64,000 nucleotides of DNA from Microcoleus vaginatus HSN003 (GCF_022701255.1 NZ_CP031705.1:248001-312000); one strand, 5' to 3'; positions 9,921 through 19,160 are shown, counted from the first letter of the stretch. Numbers and translations are program-made. The notes: generated from the letters alone by a model not told the origin.

Positions 9921-10025
9921 GCAATCTATAAACTGTCTGCTACAACCGACACAAATATAATTCTGTTTACCTTTTTTATGACCATTTTTATTAACATGAG
10001 TTGACTGACATTCAGGACAGTGCAT

Positions 10026-10810
10026 AAGCTCTGCGTTTTTTGAAGTGTTATTTTTGGTCGCTCGCACTATAAATTTATCATACCCTAATTCAGCGCCGCC
10101 TAAATCTTTTTGTAATCGGACACGAGTTAGCTGTAGTACCTCATCTCTCGTCATACCTGGCAATTAGCCTATAAGTGTATGGTTGATATTATCACTTATG
10201 ATTGACTGTAAAGGCTAGAGCGATCGCCTATTGGATTGCGACACGATCCTGTCGCGACATTTCTCAGGGGGTAATTGGTCAAATCGGTTAAATCTTCTCG
10301 AAGAGTACCACTGTCAATAATAAAGCATTCCCTGGCGTGGTGGGGGCGGGCGTATTTAGCCTGTCTACACTCTTCAAGGGTACAAAAGTGAACCCACCTT
10401 TACTGTTTTTTGAGCATGGTTCTCTTTCTTTGTTAAGTTAAATCCCTGACATCCGTTAAATCTGGTGATTTCCCCGTTGTCTCCCTGGTCACTGAGTTTT
10501 ATAACCCCGTTTCAAGGTGTGTCGGTGAGCCTAAATTTCAGGTAGCTGCGTTCACTTTTTTGCCGTCGTTAGCCAAAATGTCATGCAGGTGTCACAGTTG
10601 CTCATGAAGCCACAATTAAAAATGTGACACTTGATATTGCTAAAATTTACTCAATTGATGTTAATTTAATAAAATGTACTTTCATATCGCTGCATCTACT
10701 CCTCACAAGTGTTAAGTCCAAAAGCCTAACTCTTCTTTTGGTGACAGCAGGGTTTGGGATTTTTCGCGAAGCTTTTTGTAAAATTAGTACCAAATAACCG
10801 AGTTAATTAG
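10026..10810. other. Non-coding stretch upstream of the ethylene-receptor-like kinases
   Basis: Nothing was recognised here apart from the open extension of the IS1 remnant (10026-10163) and a stop-free frame of about 65 codons on the minus strand (about 10200-10400) that lacks a start codon. The last 200 bases are AT-rich and should carry the promoter of the kinase starting at 10811. No clear operator was seen. Confidence 0.5.
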
Positions 10811-12364
10811 ATGCCAATGGTTCATAAAATTTTTCCCACTTATTTTATTCCTCACGGTCATTGCTACTTGTGGAAGCCGGGATTAGTGGGGCTACACGTT
10901 TTGTCCGATGGTTTGATAGCCGTCGCTTATTTTTTGATACCGATCACGCTGATTTATATTGTCAAAAAGCGGCAAGACGTGCCTTTTGACTGGGTTTTCA
11001 TGCTGTTTGGCTCTTTTATTATCTGCTGCGGGATTACCCATATTATGGAAATATGGACGCTGTGGCATCCTAATTATTGGTTCTCTGGTTTTCTTAAAGG
11101 GATTACGGCGCTGATTTCGCTATCTACCGCAGCAGTGCTGGTGGAACTAATCCCAAAAATCTTGGCTATCCCCAGTCCTGATCAATTGGCGGTGGCAAAT
11201 GTAGCTTTACAAAAGGAGATTGGCGATCGCAAACAAGCTCAAGAAGCACTCTCGGAATTAATGCTAGAATTGGAAAAACGGGTGATTGAGAGGACGATCG
11301 CTTTAGAATCAACCAATGAACTTTTGCAACAGGAAAATCGCGATCGCTCCTTGGCTGAAAATTCATTGCGGCAGTCTGAAGCTAAACTGCTTGAACGAAC
11401 TCAGCAGCTAGAGAACGCCCTGCAACAGCTCAAAGACGCCCAAACTCAACTCGTGCAAACTGAAAAAATGTCTTCTTTGGGGCAAATGGTAGCTGGGGTT
11501 GCTCACGAAATCAATAACCCTGTTAACTTCATTTATGGCAATCTGATTCCGGCGGAGGAATACATTAAAGATATTTTGGCATTGATTAAGGCTTATCAAG
11601 TTTATTACCCCACTCCTGCGCCGGAAATTGCAGACAAGATTAAAACCATTGAACTCGATTTTGTTTTAAAAGACCTGCAAAAACTTTTTGGTTCGATCAA
11701 AATTGGAGCAGAGCGAATTAGGGAGATTGTTAAATCTTTACGAACTTTCTCCAGATTAGACGAAGCTGATATGAAAAAAGTAAATATCCATGAAGGGCTC
11801 GACAGCACTTTAATGATTTTGCAGCACCGCTTGAAAGAACAACCAAACCGTCCGCCGATTCAAGTGATTAAAGAGTATGGAGAGTTGCCACTATTGGAAT
11901 GCTATGCGGGACAGCTTAACCAAGTATTTATGAACATTATTTCTAATGCTATTGATGCCTTAGAACAGAGTGTAGCGCAGGGAGATTTCCCCAAAGGCTA
12001 TTGGGAAAATAATTTTCATGATTACTTACAAAACACCTATTGCCCACTGCTAAAAATTCGCCTCCGCACGCTTTTAGTTGATGGCAAGTGGGTGCAGATT
12101 CACATTGCTGATAATGGCACTGGCATAGATTATGACGCGATCGCTAAAATTTACGATCCGTTTTTTACGACGAAACCTATCGGCGCTGGTACCGGACTGG
12201 GTTTGGCGATTTCTTATCAGATTATTCAAGCCCATGAAGGTTATTTGCGCTGCACTTCCGAGGTTGGCAGAGGTACTGAGTTTATTATTGAAATTCCTTT
12301 GCGACCGCACAGTTGCGAGCGCAACCTTGCCCACAAGCAAACTGTTATGAACAAGTTTAGTTGA
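10811..12364 (+). CDS. Ethylene-receptor-like sensor histidine kinase (short form)
   Basis: The protein has 517 residues. Three membrane helices (about residues 23-115) form an ethylene-binding-type domain. The seven residues important in Arabidopsis ETR1 are all present with constant offset: Asp33, Tyr40, Ile43, Pro44, Ile70, Cys73 and His77. The Cys-x3-His pair (CCGITH) is the copper site. A coiled coil (about 125-220) leads to a histidine kinase core with phosphoacceptor His232 in VAHEINNPVNF, an N box (NQVFMNIISNAIDAL), DNGTGI and GAGTGLGLAIS. It has no GAF, PAS or receiver domain, so it probably signals to a separate receiver. The gene lies 107 bases upstream of a second kinase with the same sensor and probably forms a unit with it. 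Its kinase core closely resembles that of the protein at 24617-26035. Confidence 0.93.
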   Translation: MPMVHKIFPTYFIPHGHCYLWKPGLVGLHVLSDGLIAVAYFLIPITLIYIVKKRQDVPFDWVFMLFGSFIICCGITHIMEIWTLWHPNYWFSGFLKGITALISLSTAAVLVELIPKILAIPSPDQLAVANVALQKEIGDRKQAQEALSELMLELEKRVIERTIALESTNELLQQENRDRSLAENSLRQSEAKLLERTQQLENALQQLKDAQTQLVQTEKMSSLGQMVAGVAHEINNPVNFIYGNLIPAEEYIKDILALIKAYQVYYPTPAPEIADKIKTIELDFVLKDLQKLFGSIKIGAERIREIVKSLRTFSRLDEADMKKVNIHEGLDSTLMILQHRLKEQPNRPPIQVIKEYGELPLLECYAGQLNQVFMNIISNAIDALEQSVAQGDFPKGYWENNFHDYLQNTYCPLLKIRLRTLLVDGKWVQIHIADNGTGIDYDAIAKIYDPFFTTKPIGAGTGLGLAISYQIIQAHEGYLRCTSEVGRGTEFIIEIPLRPHSCERNLAHKQTVMNKFS

Positions 12365-12471
12365 GGCGGTAATAACTCATTCCGCATCCAGCTACAATTT
12401 TGAATCTCTTTTACTTTTTTCCCTAGCTTAGGCATCGTTCACATCAACATTATCTGCAAATAGCAAATATT

Positions 12472-15400
12472 ATGTGGGAAGCACTCAAAAATATCTTTTC
12501 TCCAACTCAGTATATGCCTCACGGTCATTGCTATCTGTGGCAAACGCCTTTAGTGTGGCTGCACGTAACAGCGGACTTTTTAATTGCGATCGCCTACTAT
12601 TCAATTCCGGCGATGCTAATTTATTTTATCTACAAGCGGCGCGATGTCCCTTTTTTAGGAATATTTGCTTTATTTGGTGCATTTATTATTCTCTGCGGCA
12701 CGGGTCACTTGCTAGAAATTTGGACGTTGTGGCATTCCGCCTATTGGCTATCGGGGATTGAAAAAGGAATTACTGCACTGGTTTCCTGCTACACAGCCGC
12801 CTCGATGGTAACACTATTGCCAAAATTTTTATCTTTAAAAGCTCCCCAAGAATTAGAGGAGATAAATCGCAAGTTGCAGTGTGAAATCGCCGTGCGTGAA
12901 GATGCAGAATTAGCTTTGCGCTGTGCTTATGATGACTTAGAAATTAAAGTGCAAGAGCGCACCGCAGAGTTGAGAGAAATTAACGGTTATTTAGAAGCCG
13001 AAATAAGAGAAAGAATAGCCGCTGAATCCGCTTTGCGAGAACGAGAAATTAGGTTAATAGAAAAACAAACTGGCTTGCTAGAATTAGCAAAAAGTTCTAG
13101 TATCTACGAGGGAAATATCAACGAGGCGTTGAGAGAGATTACACAAATGGCAACCCGTACTCTAAATGTGGAGCGGGGAAGTATTTGGTTTTATAAGCAA
13201 AATAAATCCACAATGTGGTGTGCCGAACTCTACGAACTGACGGCCAATCAACACAGCGAGGGTGTAGAACTGAAAGTTGCTGACTATCCTAGCTATTTTC
13301 AAGCTTTGAATACAGAACAGGCGATCGCAGTGGTTGATGCCAAAACCGATCCGCGCACCCTAGAATTTAGCGAATCTTATTTGACGCCTTTAAACATTTC
13401 GTCGATGCTAGATGTTCCTATTACCCATCAAGGACAAATTGCGGGTGTAATTTGTTTAGAACATCAGGGAACGACGAGGAATTGGACCCTCGACGAACAA
13501 AGCTTCGCTAGCTATGTGGCACAGATCGCAGCTTTAGCAATGGAAGCTCGCGATCGCAAGCAAGCCGAGTTAAACTTGCGCTCTGTCACCGAACGCTTGC
13601 AATATTTGCTGGCGACTACTCCGGCAGTGATTTTTAGCTGCACATTAGGGGAAAATTATGACGTAACATTTGTCAGCGATAATATTGTTTCAATGATTGG
13701 TTACGAAGCACGAGAATTTCTTGATGGTTCCCTTGATTGGCATAGCCTGATTCACCCAGAAGATCGAGAAATTGTTGCTACTGCATTTGCTCAGATATTG
13801 GAAAAAGAATCGATTTCCTACGAATACCGCGAACGGCACAAAGACGGCAATTATCGCTGGATATACGATGAGATAAAGTTAGTCAAAAATGCTGCTGGCA
13901 TACCTGTGGAGTGCGTTGGTTATGGAGTAGATATTACGGCTCGCAAACAGGCCGAAGCAGCTTTGCAGCAACAAGTAAAAAGGGAGCGGCTCGTGAATTC
14001 CATTCAAGAGCGAATTCGTTCCTCTCTTAACTTAGAAGAAGTGCTGACAATGGCTGTGGAAGAAGTCCGCCAGTTTTTGTCCACCGACAGGACTATTATT
14101 TACCGCTTTAACCAAGATTGGAGTGGAGTGGTAGCCGTCGAGTCGGTAGCCGTGGGTACGATGCCAATTTTGGGAATTGACATTAATGACCCTTGTTTTC
14201 GAGAACGCTACGTCTCTTTTTACGAGCAGGGACACATTCGCGCGATCGACAATATTTACACGGCAGGTATTTCAGAGTGCCACCTTAATTTACTGAGCGA
14301 GTTGGAAGTTAAAGCTAACCTCGTGGTTCCCCTTTTGCAAGGTGAAAAACTATGGGGGCTACTCATTGCTCATCACTGTCGCAGTCATAGGCATTGGAAC
14401 TCTTCTGAGATAGAATCTCTCAAGCAAATTTCCGTGCAGCTAACAATTGCCATCCAGCAATGCACCCTTTTTGAACAAGCCCAAACCGAAATTGCCGATC
14501 GCAAATTAGCAGAAACAGCATTACAAAAAGCTGTCGTAGCTGCTGATACAGCTAACCGCGCCAAGAGCGAATTCCTTTCTTCTATGAGCCACGAACTGCG
14601 GACTCCCCTGAATGCCATTCTCGGATTTAGTCAGGTGATGGTGCGCGATTCATCTCTCAACAATCAACACCAACAGCACCTAGAAATTATTAATCGCGCG
14701 GGTGAACACTTGCTTGCTCTAATTAATGACATTTTGGAAATGTCCAAAATTGAAGCCGGCCGAAGTCAGCTTAATGAAAGCAGTTTTAATTTAATGCGCT
14801 TGCTAAAAACCTTAGAAGAAATGTTTCGATTAAAAGCTAAATCTAAGAAATTGCAGCTAAATTTGGAAGTGGGTGACGGCGTACCACACTTTGTTACTGG
14901 AGATGAAGGTAAATTGCGCCAAATTTTGATTAATCTTGTAGGAAATGCGATCAAGTTTACAGAGAAGGGTAGCGTTACTTTGCGAGTTAAAAAGAAGGTA
15001 GAAGAAAGTTTGGGGGCTGAAACCGCAGAGTTTTCCAACACACCAAAAAAACTTGCCGGCGCGGGTTGTGAACATTCCGAATGCTTAGCGGTTGAAACCG
15101 CACCTATACAAAGAAAACCCGGATGGTACACTGGTTTTAATCAGTCCGAAAGCTTGGCAGAGTGTGATTGTGTAGACGCGAATCACCTTGCCCCGGAATT
15201 GTTACGCCTTCAGTTTGAAATTGAAGATACTGGCCTTGGCATTGCCGCAGAAGAGATGAATAAGTTATTTGAACCCTTTGAGCAAACAAAAACAGGTCAA
15301 AAATCTCAAGAGGGAACTGGATTAGGTTTACCAATTAGCCGCAAATTTGTACAAATGATGGGAGGAGATATTACTGTCAGCAGTACACCTGAGTTGGGAA

Positions 15401-16170
15401 GTAAGTTTGCATTTGATATTAAAATCAGCCTTGCCACTCCCACCGAGATTAAAATCCTTAAACCACAGAAAAAAGTAATTGGTTTAGCACCGAATCAACC
15501 AGAATACCGGATTTTGGTTGTTGACGATCGCGCCGATAACTGCCTAGTCATAGAGAGATTATTGTCACCACTAGGCATCCTCGTGCGAGAAGCTAGAGAT
15601 GGTCAAGAAGCTATTGCTGTATGGGAAGATTGGCAACCGCACCTGATCTGGATGGATATGCAGATGCCTGTCATGGATGGCTATGAAGCCACCAGAAAAA
15701 TTAAAGCTCATCCTCTCGGAAAACAAACTGTAATAGTTGCTCTTACTGCTAGCGCTTTTGAAGAGGAACGACAAACTATTTTAGGAGCAGGCTGCGATGA
15801 TTTCATGCGTAAACCCTTCGAGGCAAAGATATTATTTGCGAAGATGGAAGAACTTTTAGGAGTGCGCTACCTTTATGAGGAATCTGTTGAGGCACCACTA
15901 GAAAATGACAGCGAAATTAGCGGAGTGACTAGCAATCTATCTGTAGAGTCACAACTCGCTCAAATGCCTCATGAGTGGGTGGAGAAGATATCTCATGCTG
16001 CTCATGAATGTTGCGACGATAAAATTCTTAAGTTGATTGAGGAATTGCCTAGAGAATTTGCTGGAGCCGCAGAAGTTTTAACTACTTTAGTGGACGATTT
16101 CCTGTTTGACGATATTATAGAGCTAGCGCAATCAGCAGTTCCGACGGTGAGAATACCAGTTTCCCCCTAA
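12472..16170 (+). CDS. Ethylene-receptor-like hybrid histidine kinase (GAF-PAS-GAF-kinase-receiver)
   Basis: The protein has 1232 residues. An ethylene-binding-type membrane domain (residues 1-120) again keeps all seven ETR1-important positions: Asp35, Tyr42, Ile45, Pro46, Ile72, Cys75 and His79. Then come a coiled coil (125-195), a GAF domain (about 200-360), a PAS/PAC domain (about 370-490) and a second GAF domain (about 505-670, with DRTIIYRFNQDWSG as in phytochrome-type GAFs). The histidine kinase has His707 in SMSHELRTPLNA and an ATPase domain with an unusual 60-residue insert (about 845-905). A receiver follows with phospho-acceptor Asp1062 (WMDMQMPVMDGYE). The tail (about 1160-1232) resembles a small helical phosphotransfer-like region but lacks a clear motif. 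The second GAF lacks an obvious bilin Cys. Members with similar order include Synechocystis SynEtr1-type receptors. Confidence 0.93.
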   Translation: MWEALKNIFSPTQYMPHGHCYLWQTPLVWLHVTADFLIAIAYYSIPAMLIYFIYKRRDVPFLGIFALFGAFIILCGTGHLLEIWTLWHSAYWLSGIEKGITALVSCYTAASMVTLLPKFLSLKAPQELEEINRKLQCEIAVREDAELALRCAYDDLEIKVQERTAELREINGYLEAEIRERIAAESALREREIRLIEKQTGLLELAKSSSIYEGNINEALREITQMATRTLNVERGSIWFYKQNKSTMWCAELYELTANQHSEGVELKVADYPSYFQALNTEQAIAVVDAKTDPRTLEFSESYLTPLNISSMLDVPITHQGQIAGVICLEHQGTTRNWTLDEQSFASYVAQIAALAMEARDRKQAELNLRSVTERLQYLLATTPAVIFSCTLGENYDVTFVSDNIVSMIGYEAREFLDGSLDWHSLIHPEDREIVATAFAQILEKESISYEYRERHKDGNYRWIYDEIKLVKNAAGIPVECVGYGVDITARKQAEAALQQQVKRERLVNSIQERIRSSLNLEEVLTMAVEEVRQFLSTDRTIIYRFNQDWSGVVAVESVAVGTMPILGIDINDPCFRERYVSFYEQGHIRAIDNIYTAGISECHLNLLSELEVKANLVVPLLQGEKLWGLLIAHHCRSHRHWNSSEIESLKQISVQLTIAIQQCTLFEQAQTEIADRKLAETALQKAVVAADTANRAKSEFLSSMSHELRTPLNAILGFSQVMVRDSSLNNQHQQHLEIINRAGEHLLALINDILEMSKIEAGRSQLNESSFNLMRLLKTLEEMFRLKAKSKKLQLNLEVGDGVPHFVTGDEGKLRQILINLVGNAIKFTEKGSVTLRVKKKVEESLGAETAEFSNTPKKLAGAGCEHSECLAVETAPIQRKPGWYTGFNQSESLAECDCVDANHLAPELLRLQFEIEDTGLGIAAEEMNKLFEPFEQTKTGQKSQEGTGLGLPISRKFVQMMGGDITVSSTPELGSKFAFDIKISLATPTEIKILKPQKKVIGLAPNQPEYRILVVDDRADNCLVIERLLSPLGILVREARDGQEAIAVWEDWQPHLIWMDMQMPVMDGYEATRKIKAHPLGKQTVIVALTASAFEEERQTILGAGCDDFMRKPFEAKILFAKMEELLGVRYLYEESVEAPLENDSEISGVTSNLSVESQLAQMPHEWVEKISHAAHECCDDKILKLIEELPREFAGAAEVLTTLVDDFLFDDIIELAQSAVPTVRIPVSP

Positions 16171-16180
16171 TCTCAGCGTA

Positions 16181-16196
16181 GGAGCATCTCCTATTT
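16181..16196. repeat. Possible solo end of the GGGAGCATCT element
   Basis: GGAGCATCTCCTATTT differs at one base from the left end of the elements at 2641 and 52321. No matching right end was found before the next gene, so this may be a truncated copy or chance. Confidence 0.35.
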
Positions 16197-16333
16197 AAAA
16201 AAGACCTAACCTTAACCCCCCATAACCTCTTCGTGTCCTCTCTTTGTAGGAGAGAAAATCAAAATTTATACTGTATCGTTTTGGTGGAGAGCGAATTATT
16301 AAGTGTTAAGATATTTGACCTTAAAAAACAACT

Positions 16334-17482
16334 GTGAATCCTCGCATGGACAGCAATCAATATCCTACCATTCAACCCAACATTTTAGTAGTTGATGATA
16401 AGCCCGATAACGTCCGGCTTTTATCTACAATCTTGACCGAACAAGGGTATCAGGTTCGTAAAGTGCTGAACGGGCAAAGGGCGATCGCTACAGTGCTGGA
16501 GTTTCCGCCGACTCTAATTTTGCTGGACGTGATGATGCCAGACATGAATGGATATGAGGTATGTGAAAAGTTGAAAGCTTCACCAAAAACCAGTTCCATT
16601 CCCGTGATTTTCTTAAGCGCCTTAGATGACGTTTTAGATAAGGTGAAAGCCTTTGATGTGGGAGGAGTTGACTATATTACTAAACCTTTTCACGCTAAAG
16701 AAGTATTGGCACGAGTGGCAAATCAGTTAACAATTCAAAGTCAACAACAGTTACTTCAAGAGCAAACAAAGCAATTCAAAGAACTTGTCGAACGTTTGCA
16801 AAACGAAATTAAAGAGCGGCAGGGGGTGGAGGTAGCTTTACGGCTTGCTCAAACAAAGTCCGATCATTTATTGTTGAATATTTTACCAGCCGCGATTGTT
16901 GAAAATTTGAAAAAGGGCGAGGGTTCTCCTGCTCAGAGGTTTGATTCAGCAACAGTTCTTTTTGCCGATATTGTCGATTTTACGTCTATTGCTGCGAGAA
17001 TGTTACCTCTAGAATTGGTAAATGTACTGAACCAAATTTTTTCAAGGTTTGACCAATTAACAGAAAAACACGGTTTGGAAAAAATTAAAACAATTGGAGA
17101 TGCTTATATGGTAGCGGGGGGGTTGCCTGTGCCGAGGGCAGATCATGTAGAAGCGATCGCCAATATGGCTTTGGATATGCAGGAAGCGATCGCTGATTTT
17201 CAAACCGACAAAGGCGAACCATTTCAAATTCGGATTGGCATTAATACAGGGCCCGTAGTTGCTGGCGTAATTGGCACTAAAAAATTCATTTATGACTTGT
17301 GGGGAGATACTGTTAATGTTGCTTCTCGGATGGAATGTCAAGGATTACCGGGGTATATTCAAGTTACTACTGCTATTTATGAGCTGTTAAAAGATCGCTA
17401 TGTATTTGAGGAAAGAGGTGCGATAACGGTTAAAGGTAAAGGAGAGATGATCGCCTATTGGCTAAAGGCTAAAAAAAGTTAG
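16334..17482 (+). CDS. Response regulator with class III nucleotidyl cyclase output
   Basis: The protein has 382 residues. The receiver domain (about 15-140) has the acidic pocket VVDDKPDN, phospho-acceptor in LILLDVMMPDMNGYE and the conserved Lys in YITKPF. A coiled-coil linker precedes a class III cyclase domain (about 205-380). Metal-binding Asp residues lie in LFADIVDFT and TIGDAYM. The substrate-selecting Lys (EKIKTIGD) and Asp (YDLWGDTVN), and the transition-state Asn/Arg (VNVASRM), match adenylyl cyclases. The protein should therefore make cAMP under phosphorelay control. It lies 163 bases downstream of two ethylene-receptor-like kinases on the same strand, which makes them the natural upstream partners (inference). 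The start could be GTG 16334 or ATG 16346; neither has a strong ribosome site. Confidence 0.92.
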   Translation: MNPRMDSNQYPTIQPNILVVDDKPDNVRLLSTILTEQGYQVRKVLNGQRAIATVLEFPPTLILLDVMMPDMNGYEVCEKLKASPKTSSIPVIFLSALDDVLDKVKAFDVGGVDYITKPFHAKEVLARVANQLTIQSQQQLLQEQTKQFKELVERLQNEIKERQGVEVALRLAQTKSDHLLLNILPAAIVENLKKGEGSPAQRFDSATVLFADIVDFTSIAARMLPLELVNVLNQIFSRFDQLTEKHGLEKIKTIGDAYMVAGGLPVPRADHVEAIANMALDMQEAIADFQTDKGEPFQIRIGINTGPVVAGVIGTKKFIYDLWGDTVNVASRMECQGLPGYIQVTTAIYELLKDRYVFEERGAITVKGKGEMIAYWLKAKKS

Positions 17483-17516
17483 TTCAAGCTAATGGAGAAG
17501 TTAGGGATCGGTTTAC

Positions 17517-18797
17517 TTAAAAAATGAAAATAATTTGCAGACTCAATTTTAAATTTTCGCGTACAATCTCTATGCGATCGATAAATTCTCGAAAATAGAA
17601 CCTGCGTTCTGATTCCGACAAGTCCAACCAAAATTGGGGAAGAGAAACAGTTTGAGCTATTTCTCGCAAATTCACGGGCGGTAGTTGCGCTAATTTGCTT
17701 TGCATTTGAGCAATTTCGGTGCGAATTTTGTATGCCCTCAATTCGGCAGTTTCTGTGTCTAAAATGCCATTTTCAATCAGGGCTGGCAGTTGATTTATGA
17801 TTTGTTCTTTAAATTCGATCGCACTTCCCATGCCTGCTTTAACTCTATTCATATCCGGCATTTGCAACCCAGCAACAGCATCGGGTAAATCCCGACAAAT
17901 TCCGGCGATGGTTAATTGCAATACTTCATCGTAGGAAAAACCGCTACATTTAGGCTGTTTTGGACAGTTAATCGGTCGCAAATAAAGGTATTCTTTTTCT
18001 TTGCGGTAGGAGGTGACTTTGGCAACTGTCATGGGCGATTTGCATTCTGCACAAATTGCTAAACCTGCGAGGGAACGTGGGGCGCTAGCGCTGCGAGGAG
18101 AAAGGCAGCGGTTGCGGCGCAGTAACCTGTCTATTTGGGCGGCTTCTTCTCTGGAAATAATCGGGACGTGGGTGTTAGAAATTACTTGGCCGTTTTGATA
18201 TTCCAAATCGCCTCGGTAAGCGGGATTTGTCAGCCAGCGGCGGCCGGTGCTCACAGAGATTTTTTTGTTGTATTTTTTGGCTAAATACCGCACGGAACCT
18301 CGCAAGGAACCGTAAATTAAAAAGTGTTCAAAAAAGTCTTTGACGGTGGGGGCGGTGGTTTTATCGATCGTATAACAATCTTTGCCGCGCCGATAGCCGT
18401 AGGGAGCCTTACCCGGTGGCATCCGGGATTTGAGGCGGTTGCGCGCGTGTCCTTTGCGAATACTCCGGCTGTGTTGGCTGCGCTGGATTTCTGCGAGGAT
18501 TTGCAGCAAGTTTTGGCGGTTTCGCGGTTCTGTTTCTGTTTGTACGATGATTTCGACGCCGAGGTTTTCGAGTTGGCCGAGGTGCGAACACACTTGCTGT
18601 ACGGTGTCTCCGAGTTCTTCAAACCGCTGAATTAACAGGTATTTGACTGGTTCTGTTTGGCAGTCTTTTAGGAGTTGTTGCAGTTGTTGTCGCCCTCCTA
18701 AGTCTTGATAGGTGCGATCGACTTCTTGGCCCCAAATTTCCGGTGCGGGTGCTGCTTCCAGTAGCGGTTCGGTGTAAGAATAAGCGATGATTTTCAT
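17517..18797 (-). CDS. Serine-recombinase-like protein lacking catalytic residues
   Basis: The 426 residues keep the architecture of a large serine recombinase: a resolvase-like N-terminal domain (1-120), a recombinase domain (about 125-235, with PPGKAPYGYRRGK and RRWLTNPAYRGDL), a zinc ribbon (CAECKSP ... CPKQPKCSGF) and a C-terminal coiled coil. The active site is gone. Where family members read YxRVS, it has AYSYTEP with no Ser at the nucleophile position. The DRLxR motif supplying Asp and Arg residues reads FEELGD. The gene is otherwise intact. It probably binds DNA without cutting, perhaps as a regulator or excision controller (inference). It starts three bases after the upstream VOC gene ends, so the two are co-transcribed. 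XisF-like proteins are the nearest known relatives. Confidence 0.85.
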   Translation of the reverse strand: MKIIAYSYTEPLLEAAPAPEIWGQEVDRTYQDLGGRQQLQQLLKDCQTEPVKYLLIQRFEELGDTVQQVCSHLGQLENLGVEIIVQTETEPRNRQNLLQILAEIQRSQHSRSIRKGHARNRLKSRMPPGKAPYGYRRGKDCYTIDKTTAPTVKDFFEHFLIYGSLRGSVRYLAKKYNKKISVSTGRRWLTNPAYRGDLEYQNGQVISNTHVPIISREEAAQIDRLLRRNRCLSPRSASAPRSLAGLAICAECKSPMTVAKVTSYRKEKEYLYLRPINCPKQPKCSGFSYDEVLQLTIAGICRDLPDAVAGLQMPDMNRVKAGMGSAIEFKEQIINQLPALIENGILDTETAELRAYKIRTEIAQMQSKLAQLPPVNLREIAQTVSLPQFWLDLSESERRFYFREFIDRIEIVRENLKLSLQIIFIF

Positions 18798-18800
18798 CTG

Positions 18801-19160
18801 TTACTGGCTGAGTTCGATGATGTTGCCGTCGGGATCTTGGGTAAATAATGCCGATCGACCTGACGCGCTCATTTGAAACTGGCAATTGTGAGCGATTAAC
18901 TGCTGTGTGGCTGCCTCTAAGTTAGCCACAGAAAATGCTAGATGTCGATTGCGTCCCCATTTGGCATTGTCTACGGCATCTGGGATAATTGTTGCAGCTA
19001 AAATTAGGTGGAGCTGGAAGTCGCCGATTTGATACCAGATTCCGGGAAATTTTAAGTCTCTATCTATTTTTGGCAGTCCTAATACGGTGCTATAAAAGTG
19101 TTGGGATTTTTCTAGGTTGGAGATGAGTATGGCGCTGTGGAGGGATTTGGTAACTTGCAT
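18801..19160 (-). CDS. VOC-family protein (glyoxalase/dioxygenase fold)
   Basis: The 119-residue protein has the paired beta-alpha-beta-beta-beta modules of the vicinal oxygen chelate fold. The first begins HSAILISNLEKSQHFYSTVLGL and the second HLAFSVANLEAATQQL. Candidate metal ligands are His8, His51 (FQLHLI), His74 and the Glu in GNIIELSQ near the C-terminus, as in glyoxalase I and related enzymes. The family covers glyoxalases, dioxygenases and antibiotic-binding proteins, and the substrate cannot be read from sequence. It is upstream of, and nearly abuts, the recombinase-like gene. Confidence 0.85.
   Translation of the reverse strand: MQVTKSLHSAILISNLEKSQHFYSTVLGLPKIDRDLKFPGIWYQIGDFQLHLILAATIIPDAVDNAKWGRNRHLAFSVANLEAATQQLIAHNCQFQMSASGRSALFTQDPDGNIIELSQ

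Larger units (their letters stand above)
8143..10025 (-). pseudogene. IS1-family transposase, split by an IS630 insertion and frameshifted
   Basis: The N-terminal zinc ribbon (MHCPECQSTHVNKNGHKKGK, CVGCSRQFIDCY) reads on the minus strand from 10025 to 9921. The rest (QPHKGYSEEVKRERLKMYVNG ... DELETFVGKKNNIWLW ... VEGENTRLRH) resumes at 8767. Joining the two across the IS630 element, with one TA removed, restores the frame exactly: IDCY-QPHKGYS. Beyond the interruption there are two further single-base frameshifts. One is after KMYVNG, near 8690. The other is near 8290, after which the family C-terminus (KTLCYSKS..MLKHSIRL..LKFWDVPVP) continues in another frame to a stop at 8143. The gene is dead. 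An open 46-codon extension upstream of the zinc ribbon (10163-10026) is not recognised. Confidence 0.88.

Noticed and set aside
10026..10163. N-terminal extension MPGMTRDEVLQLTRVRLQ of the IS1 remnant
   Set aside because: IS1 transposases start at the zinc ribbon (MHCPEC). The extension has no ribosome site and is probably accidental.
12474..12761. 95-codon overlapping frame at the start of the second ethylene-receptor-like gene
   Set aside because: A shadow of the conserved membrane domain in another frame.
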